Source of the DNA: Sarocladium kiliense
Lineage: Eukaryota > Ascomycota > Sordariomycetes > Hypocreales > Sarocladiaceae
NCBI GenBank assembly: GCA_030734395.1
Contig: JAUZTG010000007.1
Span: forward strand, 434,001 to 498,000
Reading direction: 5' to 3'
Length of the DNA stretch: 64,000 bases
The notes below the pieces were generated by a model. That model was not told the origin of the DNA. It worked only from the letters and a program-made list of their open reading frames with translations, and ran no database searches. This document shows positions 12,077 through 23,300 of this stretch, in pieces. Each line of letters opens with the position of its first letter. Position 1 is the stretch's first letter. Both the position numbers and the translations under genes were made by a program.

Positions 12077-13658
12077 CTAAGCATCATCGGTCCTCGCTCG
12101 CTTACTAGAGCTTTCGTCTGCTTCCTCATCCATCTTCCGCTTCCCGTTCGCACTCAGAGTGGAACCTTGGTACTTTGCTGCCCGGTCATGCAGGGCCAGA
12201 ACACGCGCGTAGTCCAGTCCGACACTGTCCAGAGTCTGGTCTAGCTTTTCCTTTCGCTCTGAAAGTTCGATCTGTGACAGCACATCTTTATTGTGGCGAT
12301 ATAATCGCTGCTTGACAACGAGACCCCATAGCTTCTCGAGGTGCTCTTCAGCTCTCGTTGGGGCCGGGCCACTCTCATCCAGAGGGCCCTCCTCACCGTC
12401 TTCAGTGGCTGGCATCTGGATCCGAACGGAGTCTGGAAGCTGGGACATGAGATACATCTCCAGCACGCGGTGGAACTGCCTGGGTGCAATCTTGGCTTTC
12501 TGACGAATGGCCTCAAGCTTGTCGCCACCAAGAACGAGCTGGGGGATCGGGCCAGTCTTTGGTAGAGTGATGCTCGGATCAAGGCGCAGCGCCGCAAATT
12601 CGGGGACTGTTCGGAGGTACGCGAGGTCGCAGATATCGCGAAGGTCATCGAAGGCTTCATTCGGATTTTCAACGGTGAATTCCTGAGTCTGAGTGTGTTC
12701 GAGATAGTGCTCAAAAATGGCCTTATAGAGATAAGAACCGTTGCCTTTCTTTTGGAATGGAGGCAGAATTAGGAACTGCGATAGCCTCGTCCGGCACGGG
12801 AGCTCATCGAGGTTCATGTCGCCCTCTGGCAGTTCCCACCCACCCGCTGGCGAAGCAGGTGGTGTTGGAGGCTGGAAGTAGTAGAAACGGTACACGGTTG
12901 ATAGACCCGCGAATGCGTAGGCAAATTTGTCAGGACTTCCCTGGACCGGCGTCTTTCGGTACAGGAAGAATACGGTCCAGCGGTCTGCATCAGACAGATC
13001 CTGTTCTGCATCGTCTGAATCTGGCTTTTGCCCAATATAGCTGCCTCCTTCAATGAACATCGGGACCAGTATCTGGACTCTGAGGTTGAGCTGCTTGATC
13101 GCAGGGTCGTCGAGCCTCCCTCTCCAGATCTCGTAGGTGCCATCTGATGAAGTATAGGTCGAATGAAGTTGGCCCGGAGGAGTCCAATTATTGGCGAGTT
13201 GGAGGGAACTGTCTTCGAAGTCGCGCTCCTTGGCAAAAGCCACTTTGCAAAGGCGTTAGTCGTCGTCAAGTCTTCGGGCCTTCAAATCACACCTTTGGGA
13301 AGATGGTTACCATCCATGAGGAGGCCAGCTATGTTTGTTGGCTTGGCTTCTTCTGTTTCTTTTAGTTTTGCGCTTTGTGTGATGTTGAGGTGCGGGCGCA
13401 TGTCGTTTGCCCGATAGCGCAGCTCGATTTTGGGGTTTTTGTATCCAAAGATCTGCTCCTCCTCAAAGATTTGATAGGTGTGCATCGGGTGGAAGCTGGC
13501 GATTTGGCGAAGTCCGGACTCTTCTGGTGCCAGAAGCTTGATGACGAATGAGTCATTGGATCCTACGACCCCTATTGTTCCCGTTCAGTTTCATAGCACT
13601 GTGAATGCGAGGGCGGAAAGGAATACTGACAGTCCTCAAGGTTTGGTAAGGTCGCCAT
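12077..13658 (-). CDS. HAT1: Histone acetyltransferase type B catalytic subunit
   Basis: Hat1 acetylates newly made histone H4 at Lys5 and Lys12 together with its Hat2/RbAp46 partner before chromatin assembly. There are three exons (minus strand): 13631-13658, 13293-13571 and 12077-13242. The introns are 59 nt (13572-13630) and 50 nt (13243-13292, with branch-like CTAAC). The spliced product is 490 residues and starts MATLPNLEDW. The Hat1 N-terminal domain occupies about residues 10-180, and the GNAT domain follows. Its acetyl-CoA loop is seen as FQKKGNGSYLY (about 265-275), preceded by the beta strand RLSQFLILPP. The C terminus holds a Lys/Arg-rich, likely nuclear-localisation stretch (KRKMDEEADE then SSKRAR). 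The 28-nt first exon is small, but frame and family continuity support it. Confidence 0.92.
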
Positions 13659-14522
13659 TTTGGATCCTGGCCGAGACGGCTGATGCTAAAAGAGATGTGA
13701 ACGACGTAAAATTGGACGAGATACGGATCGATTCGGGCAGACGCTGTTGATTTCGGTCGTCGCTGAGGGTATAGTTGAGCTCGAGTTGGAAGTTGATGTT
13801 CTCAAGTCAGAAATGCGACGCGGGTACTGCTTGCGCTGGCGCGTAACGTCGCGTGCAGCACTTAAGCTGCGGGTTCGAGATCCACTCTGACCTACACGGC
13901 ATAAGGGACGCTGCGCTTCCTTCGATGTACGTTTCCCACAATTGCCATGCAATCTTCCTGACACATGTGAGCATCACTTATGACCACTTGGATTTCCATC
14001 ATCACAGTCATTGGATGGCACGTCTCTTACTCGGGCTGTACTGGACGTCACACCTTCTGATCGGCAAAGTCCATGTCTTTTATGCCCTCCCAGCAGGGCC
14101 TTTTACTCATGACCGAGATGGGTTTCAATATGAACCTCTTGACAAGTATAACTGGTCTTCCGCAAGTAGTAGCTTGGGTCAGAGTTGCAAGCTATTTGCA
14201 CGGTAGATGTTCATTGTCCAATTGTACAAGGGTGCCAAAATAAGGGAGGAATAGTTGCAGTACAAATTGGCGCAAGGACTCCTCAGCTATTATGTCAGCT
14301 ACACGATCGTCTTTCCGCCTAAGGCAGCACTTGAGGCTGGAAGTGCATCGGGTGATGTAATCGCATTCGGCGAAGGTACCCCTGTACCGCGACACTGCCC
14401 GGACAATCCCATCTTCTTCATCTTACCCTCCTCACAGGCCCATTGCGACAAACCAGGCTGCGACTTGACCACCTGGCTTCAGACACTTGCGCGATGCAGA
14501 CGGCCGCCAACGACAACTCGCC
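13659..14522. promoter_or_regulatory. Divergent intergenic region HAT1 / LMBR1-domain gene
   Basis: 864 bp lie between the start codons of two outward-facing genes. Short open frames exist but have no codon or homology support. I see no RNA gene or repeat. It is taken as promoter and leader sequence. Confidence 0.45.
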
Positions 14523-16686
14523 ATGGCGTTGAATATTCTCAGTACAGCCTCGCCCGTTGGCTCAACCATCTTCAGCGTCTTTGCTCTCTTCATCATCTCG
14601 ATCGTCGTCCTCCTAATTCTCCGGCGTTATCTTCCCCTCCGAACGACACCCGGGTTCTACCTCGTTCCTCTCTTCTTCGCGCTATGGCTACCATCGATAG
14701 CTGTGCTCCTTGTTCCAATCGACCTTGCATCCAGCGCAAGAACGGACGATGAGGCAACAAGGGGGATCTGGCTCCCCGACCGAGTGATCTTAGTGTCATG
14801 GAGGATCACATACTGGTTGACATTTGCTCTGACATGGTTCGTACATAGGATTCACCCTGTCCTAAAACCTCTCTGATCATTTCCACAGGTTTCTTCTGCC
14901 CATCCTCGCCGAATATTCCGATTCAGGATATCGCGAACCGAAAGATAAGCTTCTGTACTCACTCCGCGAGAACGCCCAATTCTACGCCATCAGCCTCGCC
15001 GTGGGCCTCGTCTTTCTCATCTACGTCATCGCAGCGTACGGGCTGAATTTCACAAATATCAAGGGACTAATCATGGCCCTGGCGTACTTTGTTGGGTTGG
15101 CGCTTGCCATCTACCTCATGGGACATGGCTTGGTGTCAATCCCAAGACGACTCATGAGGAATGCCAGCATCTCAGGCAGGCTGCGACGCCTTCAGAGCAA
15201 AGCGCCGAATGTTTATGAGAAGATGCAGGACTCCCTCATTACGCTGGAGGAGATTGAGGTTCAGGTGTCCGAACTTGGCCGCCGGAAGACTGGCACAGCG
15301 GCTCTATACCAGGACTGGATTGAGGAGCTGCAGGACATGGCCAACTTACCAGAGTCGCAACCAAGGCCAAACGCTCATCACATCGAAGCCGCAAACCAGG
15401 CTCTACCGACTGTTATCACCGAGAAATATCTTGCCGATCTCACGAGAAAATATGTGCGGGCGCGTCACGCGAGATCACGGTATCTTGATACCTGGAATCG
15501 ATTAGTACAGGACGCTGCTGAGACTCAAGCAACTCTGGACTCGGCTGCCTCAAAGTCGCTTGACTTTGGAGAAGCGGATCCTCATGCTGGTCTTTGGGAC
15601 CGGACCAAGCTCCTCTCACCATATCAGCGATACCTCTGCTACTACTACGTGCTGCCTTATGGCCAACTTGCCCTTGGCGCTTTCCTTGCGTTGTCTTCCG
15701 TTTGCATTATATGGTCGGAAGTCGTCAAGGGTGCTTTCTCGAACCTTTCCATCATCAAGCTCACTGTCATCCACCATTGGGTAGGTGACAAGGCGGAGGT
15801 GGGCTTCGCGGGCCAGGTCATTTCCGCATACTGGATTTGCTACATGTGTGCCTCTGCGCTCATGTCCATGACTGAGGTCAAGGTTTGGCGTGGGCGCGCT
15901 CTTGTCAAACGGAACACCGCACATGAGTCTGCATTCTGGTATGCGTTGCAGGTTGCCAAGTTGACTGTTCCGCTTTCCTACAATTTCGTTACTTTACTTG
16001 GCGGGAACGTTTACAGAAAGACAACGTTCTTCGCGTTCCTGGGCTCCCTTATTGAGCAGACACTGCCGATGGAGAAGTTTGATCAGTTCTATCCTATCCT
16101 CGTCCTGTTCCCCGCCCTGGCCACCCTCTTCGGCTTCTACGGCCGGGTGAAGCGCATCTTCGTTGGTATGGACATCGTCGACGATGAAGAGGATAACGAG
16201 TCGGGATACGGCACGGGATCATGGCGCGAGGGAAGAGATCTTATTGCTAGAGAACTGGGGGGCAATTCCCTCCTACGACGCCGTGAGGAAGCTTTCTCTA
16301 GGCTCGCAGTCTCACGAGACAACCCGACTCGCTCAGGTCCAGTACTTTCAGTGCCGAGTGCTCGAGGATCCAGTGCTTCTCCTGCTCGATCGCCAGTCCG
16401 ATCTACCACTGGTGCCAGACGCCCTGGCCAATCACACCGTGGACCCGTGTTGGATGAAGCTGAAGACGACAATTTGTTCCAGATCTTTGGGCATCGTGTC
16501 ATGAACACGTTCGACACGTTAGAAACACCCAAGTGGATGCAGGATCTTGGCCAGGGAATCAAGAAGCCCAAGTGGATGGGTGGCGATGATGATGATGCTC
16601 CGCCTCAGCGCCCTGATGCTGGCGGCGAACGCAGCAACTCGGACATCCGTCGGTGGTTTGGAGGTGACGGGAACATCCGCTTATAG
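14523..16686 (+). CDS. LMBR1-domain multi-pass membrane protein (LMBRD2-like)
   Basis: This belongs to the LMBR1/LMBRD2 family of polytopic membrane proteins, which resemble lipocalin receptors. The exact role in fungi is unknown. Exons are 14523-14836 and 14889-16686, with a 52-nt intron (GTTCGT..ACAG), giving 703 residues. The N-terminal half has several hydrophobic helices (about residues 10-35, 42-65, 85-110, 150-175 and 180-200). A charged coiled-coil-like loop follows (about 205-330). A second group of helices lies at about 345-545, including the conserved YCYYYVLPYGQ-like block and the SYNFVTLLG segment. The C-terminal tail (about 560-703) is Ser/Arg/Asp-rich and probably cytosolic. 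The start at 14523 puts the first hydrophobic segment directly at the N terminus, as in relatives. It is convergent with HEM1. Confidence 0.85.
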
Positions 16687-17200
16687 GAGCCTGCACAAAG
16701 TTTGGGTGTGAAGCGTTGGCGCCACCATACGAATACGGTGCATTGACAGCATATCAGTGGCGTATTGTTGATTCTTGAAGACGGGGGATGACTAGACCAC
16801 GGCATTGGAGTTCAGGATTCGCGGGGTTGAGTTCAGCCGTCTTACACGGACTACATATACATGTGCGAGCATGTTTCTATTAGCATAATACCAGATAATT
16901 ATTGATCACTTGTCATACAATGTTCAACTTGGCAATAGAGCTACGGTCACGGTCACTTAGGCATAGGATCGAAGTTGTGAATGCTCAAGCGACTGCTCGG
17001 CATTTTGTGTATTGAGCACCGCCCTACGGGTCAAGTGCAAGACGCATAGCGTATCTGTAAAAAGGCAGCCAGGCAGCCAAATGGTCCAAGTTGTGGGTGG
17101 AGAATGCAACAGATGGTTCGACAGACACGGGATCCCCCAAAAAGCAGGATTCACACCCTATATCTTGCCGCGGAAGTCCAAGTGTGTCTGGCCTAACACC
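16687..17200. other. Convergent intergenic region (3' ends of LMBRD2-like gene and HEM1)
   Basis: 514 bp hold the 3' flanks of both neighbours. The sequence is AT-rich around 16860-16925. No gene, repeat or structured RNA was recognised. Confidence 0.4.
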
Positions 17201-19036
17201 TTAAGCAGCTCCAGCCACAGCGGCGGGGCGGCCTGCCTCCTGCGCGAGGAGGGTCTCGGTCAGGTTACCAGCAGGCGCGCGGCCGCTGGCCAGGATCTCG
17301 CGGGACGCCTGCTCGATGCCGAGCTGGCGATCGGTCCAAAGAGGCTCCTGAACGTTGTCCTTCTCGCCGACTCCAATGAAACCACCCCCAGCGGCCCATT
17401 CAGAGGTACGCTTGATTCCGAGACGAGTCCATACTTCCTCCAGAGCAGTGATGAGCTCATCACGGTACTCCTTGGTGTGACCAGGGGTAGGAGTAATGCG
17501 GAGACGTTCCTGTCCTACGGGAACGGTGGGGTAGTTGATACTCTGGACGTAGATGTTGTAATCCTGGAGAAGCATGTCGGATGCTGCCTTCGCGACTTCG
17601 GCGTTTCCAACAAGGATGGGAATGATGTGAGATGGGTTTGGAATGACGGGAATATCGCGTTGCTCAAGCTCCTCCTTGACGGCCCGAGTATGAAGCTGCT
17701 GAAGACGGCGGTCTCCCTCGTATTCCATTTGGTATTCGATGGACGCCTTGGCACCAGCCATGGTGGCCGGAGGCAGAGATGTGGTGAAGATGAATCCAGG
17801 TGCAAGCGAGCGAACCATGTCTACAAGCTTGGCGCTTCCGGCAATGTAGCCACCGACACAGCCGTAAGCCTTGCCCAGAGTACCGGTGAAGATGTCGATT
17901 CTGTCCATAATGGTACCGCGCGGCATGCCTTCCTTGTGCGCCTCCCAGTCGAGGTGCTCAGCGACACCAGCGCCGTGCGGTCCGTACATACCGACAGCAT
18001 GGACTTCATCGAGAAAGGTGATGGCGCCGTACTTCTCAGCCAGGTCGCAAATTGCTTCGATAGGGCCAATGGATCCGCACATGCTGTACACAGACTCAAA
18101 AGCAATGATCTTGGGGACATGAAGAGGCAGTGATGCCAGCTTCGCCTCCAGATCCTCCACGTCGTTGTGCTTAAACACGATCTTCTTGGTTCCAGAATGG
18201 CGAATGCCCTGGATCATTGAAGCGTGGTTCAGGCTGTCGGAAAGGATGACGCAGTCTGGCATCTTGCTTCCTAGCGTAGCCAGGGTTGCATCGTTAGCGA
18301 CATAGCATGAGCTGAAGACCAAGGCCGAATCTGTCGCGTGGAGCTTCGCCAGGGTTGCCTCAAGTTCCACTGCGTGCCTGTTGTGCCCAGAGATATTGCG
18401 GGTTCCTCCAGCACCAGCACCATACTCATCCAGGGTCTCATGCATCTTGTCGATAACAACTGGATTCCGGCCCATGCCGAGGTAGTCGTTGGCGCACCAG
18501 ACAGTAACCTTGTCCTCCCGATTCGCCATGTGGGCGCGGGGAAACTCCTTGGCAAGACGATTGATGTTGTTGAAGTAGCGGTAAGACTTGTCCTTGTGCT
18601 TCTTGTCCAGCTCATTGTTGTAGAACTCCTCATAGTTAAACTTGCCAGTAGACGTGACAGGGTGGGAGAGCGCGGATGCTGGAGCAGAGCGACGAGCGGA
18701 CGGTGGCACAGTCGGGTAGACGGGTGTCTTCTCACGTCTGTCGAAGAGGGGTCCATCCATGGCACGAGCCTCCTTGTTGGCCGAGGTGTGAATCTTGGCC
18801 TTGGACTGAGTCGAGAGGGCTCGGATGGCAGCGACGGCTCCATGCTTGGAGGATTGCACAGCCAGGGCCTTGCCCATGACAGGGCAGCGGTGGGCGTACA
18901 ACTGCAGCTTAGACATAGTGCCACCACATGGCGAGGCTTGAGGACGAGCGGTGGTGGACAAGGCTCGCAGAGTCGCAGGAGAGGCCTTCTTCAGGAAAGG
19001 GCAGACTGCCTTGGACTGGCGAAGGACGGCGTCCAT
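17201..19036 (-). CDS. HEM1: 5-aminolevulinate synthase, mitochondrial
   Basis: This PLP enzyme condenses glycine and succinyl-CoA to 5-aminolevulinate, the first and controlling step of heme synthesis in the mitochondrial matrix. It is a single uninterrupted exon of 611 residues. The long presequence (about 1-120) contains two Cys-Pro heme-regulatory-type motifs (C12-P13 in VCPFLKK and C51-P52 in RCPVMGK). The alpha-oxoamine synthase core includes CANDYLGMG, the GGTRNISG block, [10 protein letters not shown] and the PLP lysine in TLGKAYG (about residue 389). It ends with [10 protein letters not shown] and an Ala-rich tail. The direct repeat CGTAGTAC lies twice in tandem just upstream of the start (about 19050-19066). 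Confidence 0.97.
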   Translation of the reverse strand: MDAVLRQSKAVCPFLKKASPATLRALSTTARPQASPCGGTMSKLQLYAHRCPVMGKALAVQSSKHGAVAAIRALSTQSKAKIHTSANKEARAMDGPLFDRREKTPVYPTVPPSARRSAPASALSHPVTSTGKFNYEEFYNNELDKKHKDKSYRYFNNINRLAKEFPRAHMANREDKVTVWCANDYLGMGRNPVVIDKMHETLDEYGAGAGGTRNISGHNRHAVELEATLAKLHATDSALVFSSCYVANDATLATLGSKMPDCVILSDSLNHASMIQGIRHSGTKKIVFKHNDVEDLEAKLASLPLHVPKIIAFESVYSMCGSIGPIEAICDLAEKYGAITFLDEVHAVGMYGPHGAGVAEHLDWEAHKEGMPRGTIMDRIDIFTGTLGKAYGCVGGYIAGSAKLVDMVRSLAPGFIFTTSLPPATMAGAKASIEYQMEYEGDRRLQQLHTRAVKEELEQRDIPVIPNPSHIIPILVGNAEVAKAASDMLLQDYNIYVQSINYPTVPVGQERLRITPTPGHTKEYRDELITALEEVWTRLGIKRTSEWAAGGGFIGVGEKDNVQEPLWTDRQLGIEQASREILASGRAPAGNLTETLLAQEAGRPAAVAGAA

Positions 19037-20393
19037 GATGATTCGAATGCGTAGTACCGTAGTACGTCGTGGTGAGTCGATTAGCGGGGGTTCGGGGGTG
19101 AAATGGCGGGATGTGGCGATTCTGGAATCGAGCGGGTAGATTCAGAGCAGACGACGAATCGAAGGCTCAATTGGTCGATTGCAGCGACGAGGACAACAGT
19201 CGCTTGCGGTAGAAATTTGATGAAGTCGTAGCCAGCCCTTGGAGAGTTGTTAAGGGAAGGGTTTCGAGCCGCGAAGTCGGTGTTTCGGCAACGGATGACT
19301 GAGAGAAAATACAAAGCATGGGATTGGTACGGAGGGGCCTCGAACTAGATGGTCGATCCATACAGTTTTGTGACAGATTCTGCACTGTACAAAGTGGCGA
19401 AAGACCTCTACTCTAGCCAGTGTTTAGGAATCAAGCACTGTGCCGTATTCGCTTCCGTCCGCGGAACAGACTGACCGAGGGTCTCTCTAGAATTTCTCCG
19501 CGCCGAGAATTGCCCAAAACGCTCTGGTGTCCTCAGCCCATGCTTCGGCTACATGGCCCTCCGAGCGAGTCAGCGACCGCCTCGGTGCGCATCAGGCCAG
19601 ATCGGAAGAACTGGCTTCTTGTGGGTTCTCGTCTGATGAGAAGATCTTGCGCAGAGGGGATAAAGCGACCTACAGAAGCTCTGCTCATGAAGTGTTAGGA
19701 ACAGGTCAGACTTGGTTACCCTCTATGACTGCATCAGAGGTACCGTACGTGCAGATGACCCTGGTTACCACACCGCAACCTCTCGATCTAGGCTCCCCAC
19801 AATCGGACCCTGACGCATGACATGCCGCCTGGCTCCGATTCCGACTCATGTGTGTGCTCCTTCGCGACGTCGCTTTGGTAAATGGATGCGCCACCCCGTG
19901 ATGGGGTACCGTCGGCGTTCAACCCTCGAAGCGTACGACCCTCGAATTGCATACATGACCTGCCTATTCATCGACTATTCACAGGAGCAGGTAGTGAGGC
20001 CTATAGGCAAGGACATTAAATATTGTCGTCATATATATCGCTAGTATTTTGATGCATCAAAAGCCGCTGATGCCCAGGTCATCAGCACTTGATGACCCCG
20101 GGGCAAAGATGTTCTCTATCTGACTTCCGCCAATGGTACTTCACTTTTGCTGGATTCTCAAAAGCAGTCCCATCATCAGCAACAACTGTCTTCCCCTTCT
20201 CGAATTTTCACTGATTTGCCGTTGGAAGTGCGCTCAACGCCCATGACGGAAGGCTTGAGTTCCTGGTCCGGCGCCTATCCGCTGCCGCCCTCATGGCCTT
20301 CATGTCCTCGTGTGCGTGTGCGCTTCGCGGTGTGCCTGGTGCACTGAAATTCGGCCGCCTGATGTTGTCAAGGTTCTGCTTATTGTGTCAACA
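19037..20393. promoter_or_regulatory. HEM1 upstream region and 3' flank of SNF2 gene
   Basis: 1.36 kb without a supportable gene. The right part carries a dense group of inverted repeats at 20047-20103 (listed separately). The remainder is presumably the HEM1 promoter and the SNF2 3' flank. Short open frames here lack family features. Confidence 0.4.
20047..20103. repeat. Cluster of four palindromes / inverted repeats
   Basis: A perfect 16-bp palindrome TTTTGATGCATCAAAA lies at 20047-20062. A hairpin with arms GCTGATG / CATCAGC and a 7-nt loop is at 20066-20086. An overlapping hairpin with arms GGTCATCA / TGATGACC and a 5-nt loop is at 20077-20097. The 8-bp palindrome CCCCGGGG follows at 20096-20103. 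The two hairpins share bases, so they cannot form together. Function is unknown. Confidence 0.75.
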
Positions 20394-23300
20394 CTACCCG
20401 AGCAAGGCCCGAGCCTGTATGTGGTGTCTTACCATCGGGTCTGTGGAGTTACCAGTACCCTCTAAGAACCGAGCGAATTCGGCCTCCGACATTTCATCGA
20501 GAATGTCAAGTCGAGTCTTCATATCGTGACGATTAGCGAAAGCCAGCCATTGTGGCGTCAAGCGCCGGAAGGCAGCGGCAGCAGTGAAACGTGGGTGCTT
20601 GAGTTGGTCCTTCAAACTTTTCCACTGCAAGTCGTCTGGCAAGAAACCAAGACCCTTGTTTTTGCGGAGCTGGTCTACTTCATTCACGATGGCAGTTATA
20701 GTGGCCTGATTGTAACTCTGAGGACGAGGCCAGTTCGCCCCAAGACGAAGTACGTGCTCTGCAAAGCTTTGCTCGAAGTCGCTCTTCGCCATGGACCTGT
20801 TTGTTTGAAAAGGCGTTTGTCCAGGCCCTCTCGCCGCTGTTGGAGGTTCTGGCGGTGCAGATTGCGGATGCTGTCCGAAATAGGTGTTCGCGCCCGCGAT
20901 TGGGGGTGGTATCGGGAGGTTCATATCCACTTCAGGACCTGCATGATATCGCAGCTTCGGTGGACCGCGTGTACTACTCAAGCCGAAAACTCCTCCCGTC
21001 GTCTTAGAACGTACAAAGGGGAAATCGGATGCACCGTCCATGGACTGTGCAATGGTAGAAATCGTGGTGTCAACGGGTCTTGTTGCCGGCTCAGGCAGTG
21101 GGTTTGGAGTCGCCTGAGAACGGAAAACGACTTGCGTCGGAACAGGAATGTTCGTTTGTCCATTGGGAAGTCCTACGCTTGAATATGCTGCAGCTCGCTG
21201 ACGTTCCATTGCCCGTTGATATGCCGCAGGATCGGTAGTCCGTAGCCGGTTCATATGGACGAGTTGGTCGGTCTCCTTCAACTCATCGGCGGTGAGAGCA
21301 GCTGTATGGTCCTCTTCCTCAAAGGCATCTGTAGACATGATGGATCTGACAATGTCGTTGTAATCTTTGATGACGCAGTCCAGAACTTCGTCCTTGCCCA
21401 GGAATGGTGTAAGGTCCGCCTTTGGTGTCTTGTTTACATCATGTATGAGCTGGCCCCCACGCTTTGACCAGCTGATTGGGTTCTTCTTGTCGACCACTCG
21501 CGAGGCCAATTGTGTTTTGAACACCGCCTTGTTGTGAAGATCCTCCTCAAAAGTGCCTGCAAGAACAAAACGGTAAACAAACACCGTCTTTTTCTGACCA
21601 ATGCGGTATGCACGGCCTATTGCTTGCTGTTCATCCATGGGGTTCCACTTGAAGTCGAAGAGGACTACACGGTTTGCACCCTGGATGTTCAGGCCAACCC
21701 CGCCTGCTTTTGTCGATATCACATATACTTCCTTCTGTCCCTCGTTGAAACCCTTGACGTTGTTTTGTCGCTTGTTTATGCTGGTGCTCCCATCTAGGAC
21801 GGCGACCTTCCGCTTCTGCTGAACCAAGACATGCTGCAGGTATTGAAGCGTGGGAATGGAAGTGGTGAAAATCAGGACCTTGTCACCAGAAGCTCGCGCT
21901 TGATCGAGGATCTTCGTCAGTAGAGTCATCTTTGAGGACAGGCTTGGATCATCGATATCCATGCCTCTAGTCATCGTCAGAACTGTTGCGATAAGAGCTG
22001 AGGAGAAGACTCCGGCACCATCCTTTTCTCTTTCCTTGACGTCCTTAACTCTCACTTGAAGACACTTTGGATGGTTGCAGACTAGACTCAATATTCCCAG
22101 GACCGCAAAGATTTGGGATTGCCTTAGGTCGCTTGCATTGTTCCTGATCACCTGGACACAGGCGTTGTATAGACTCTTTTGGAAATGCGTCGGAGCCACT
22201 GAGATAACGAATTCGTGCTTATTGGGAAGGTCATCCTTCAAAGCTGTAATCGTAGCCCGATGCACCTTCGGGGCCACAGTTTCCTTCAGGACCTGAAGCA
22301 TCTTGATGGCTTGGCGTTTCTGTATTCTAACGCTGTCATGGTAGAGCCCGGCTTCGATGTCTTTGGAATAAATATCCTTGAACTCCTGTGGTGGTCCCAA
22401 AAAGTTCGGGGCGACCCAATTGATCATGTGATAATATTCCTCAACATTGTTTGCAAGTGGCGAGCCGGTCAGCGCAATTCTGGCCTTGGTTTCGAATCGA
22501 GAGCAGACGTTGTGAAGCTTGCTGGACGAGTTCTTGAGTCGGTGTGCCTCGTCGGCGACAACAGTAGTGGGTGTCCGCATGAGAAGCTCGGCGGTCCGGT
22601 CGTCCATATCGAACAGCTGCTTGAGCATTTCGTACCCAATGACCAGGACACCTCCAGTGTCTGCCCATTGCTCAAGGGAGAAAAGTCTCTCTTCCGGCGT
22701 GATATCTGAGGCGATCTTCCTGAGGGGGTTCAAAGTATCCAGAGGCGCCCAGCTTTTAAGCTCTTCCATCCAATTGTCCACCAGTCCGGCAGGGCAGAGG
22801 ACCAGGGTTGGGTTCTGCCTCAAATCGTGTGGCACCTGCTCTCTGACCGTGGGGTCATCCGAATCGGTAGCTTCGTGCAGAGCAACCAGGAATGTGATGA
22901 CCTGCATCGTCTTCCCAAGTCCCATGGTGTGTGCTAGGAGGCAGCCTTGACGTTCATCCGCGTCTTGCACAATCTGGTTCCAGAGGAATCGGACGCCATC
23001 GATTTGATGCTGTTTGATTCGTTTGCCGATTTCTTCGTTGATATATATCAGGCCTTGGTGGTCCCGCTTGCCCTCATTGATGATGTGCTGCGTCCTGTCT
23101 GCAGGCACAGTATCTGACGCTGCCATCTTCTTCCAAAATCTCTCACGAGCTGCCTGTAAGTCCGCATTGCGCCTTGCTTCCCGCTCTCTTAGGTCGACTG
23201 CATTCTTATCTTGCATGACCTCGACCGCTGCCCCTCTTCGTCGTCTGGACGGGGTAGCTTCGTCCGGCGGATCATCCGCAAACTCGTCGTCGCTATCCTG

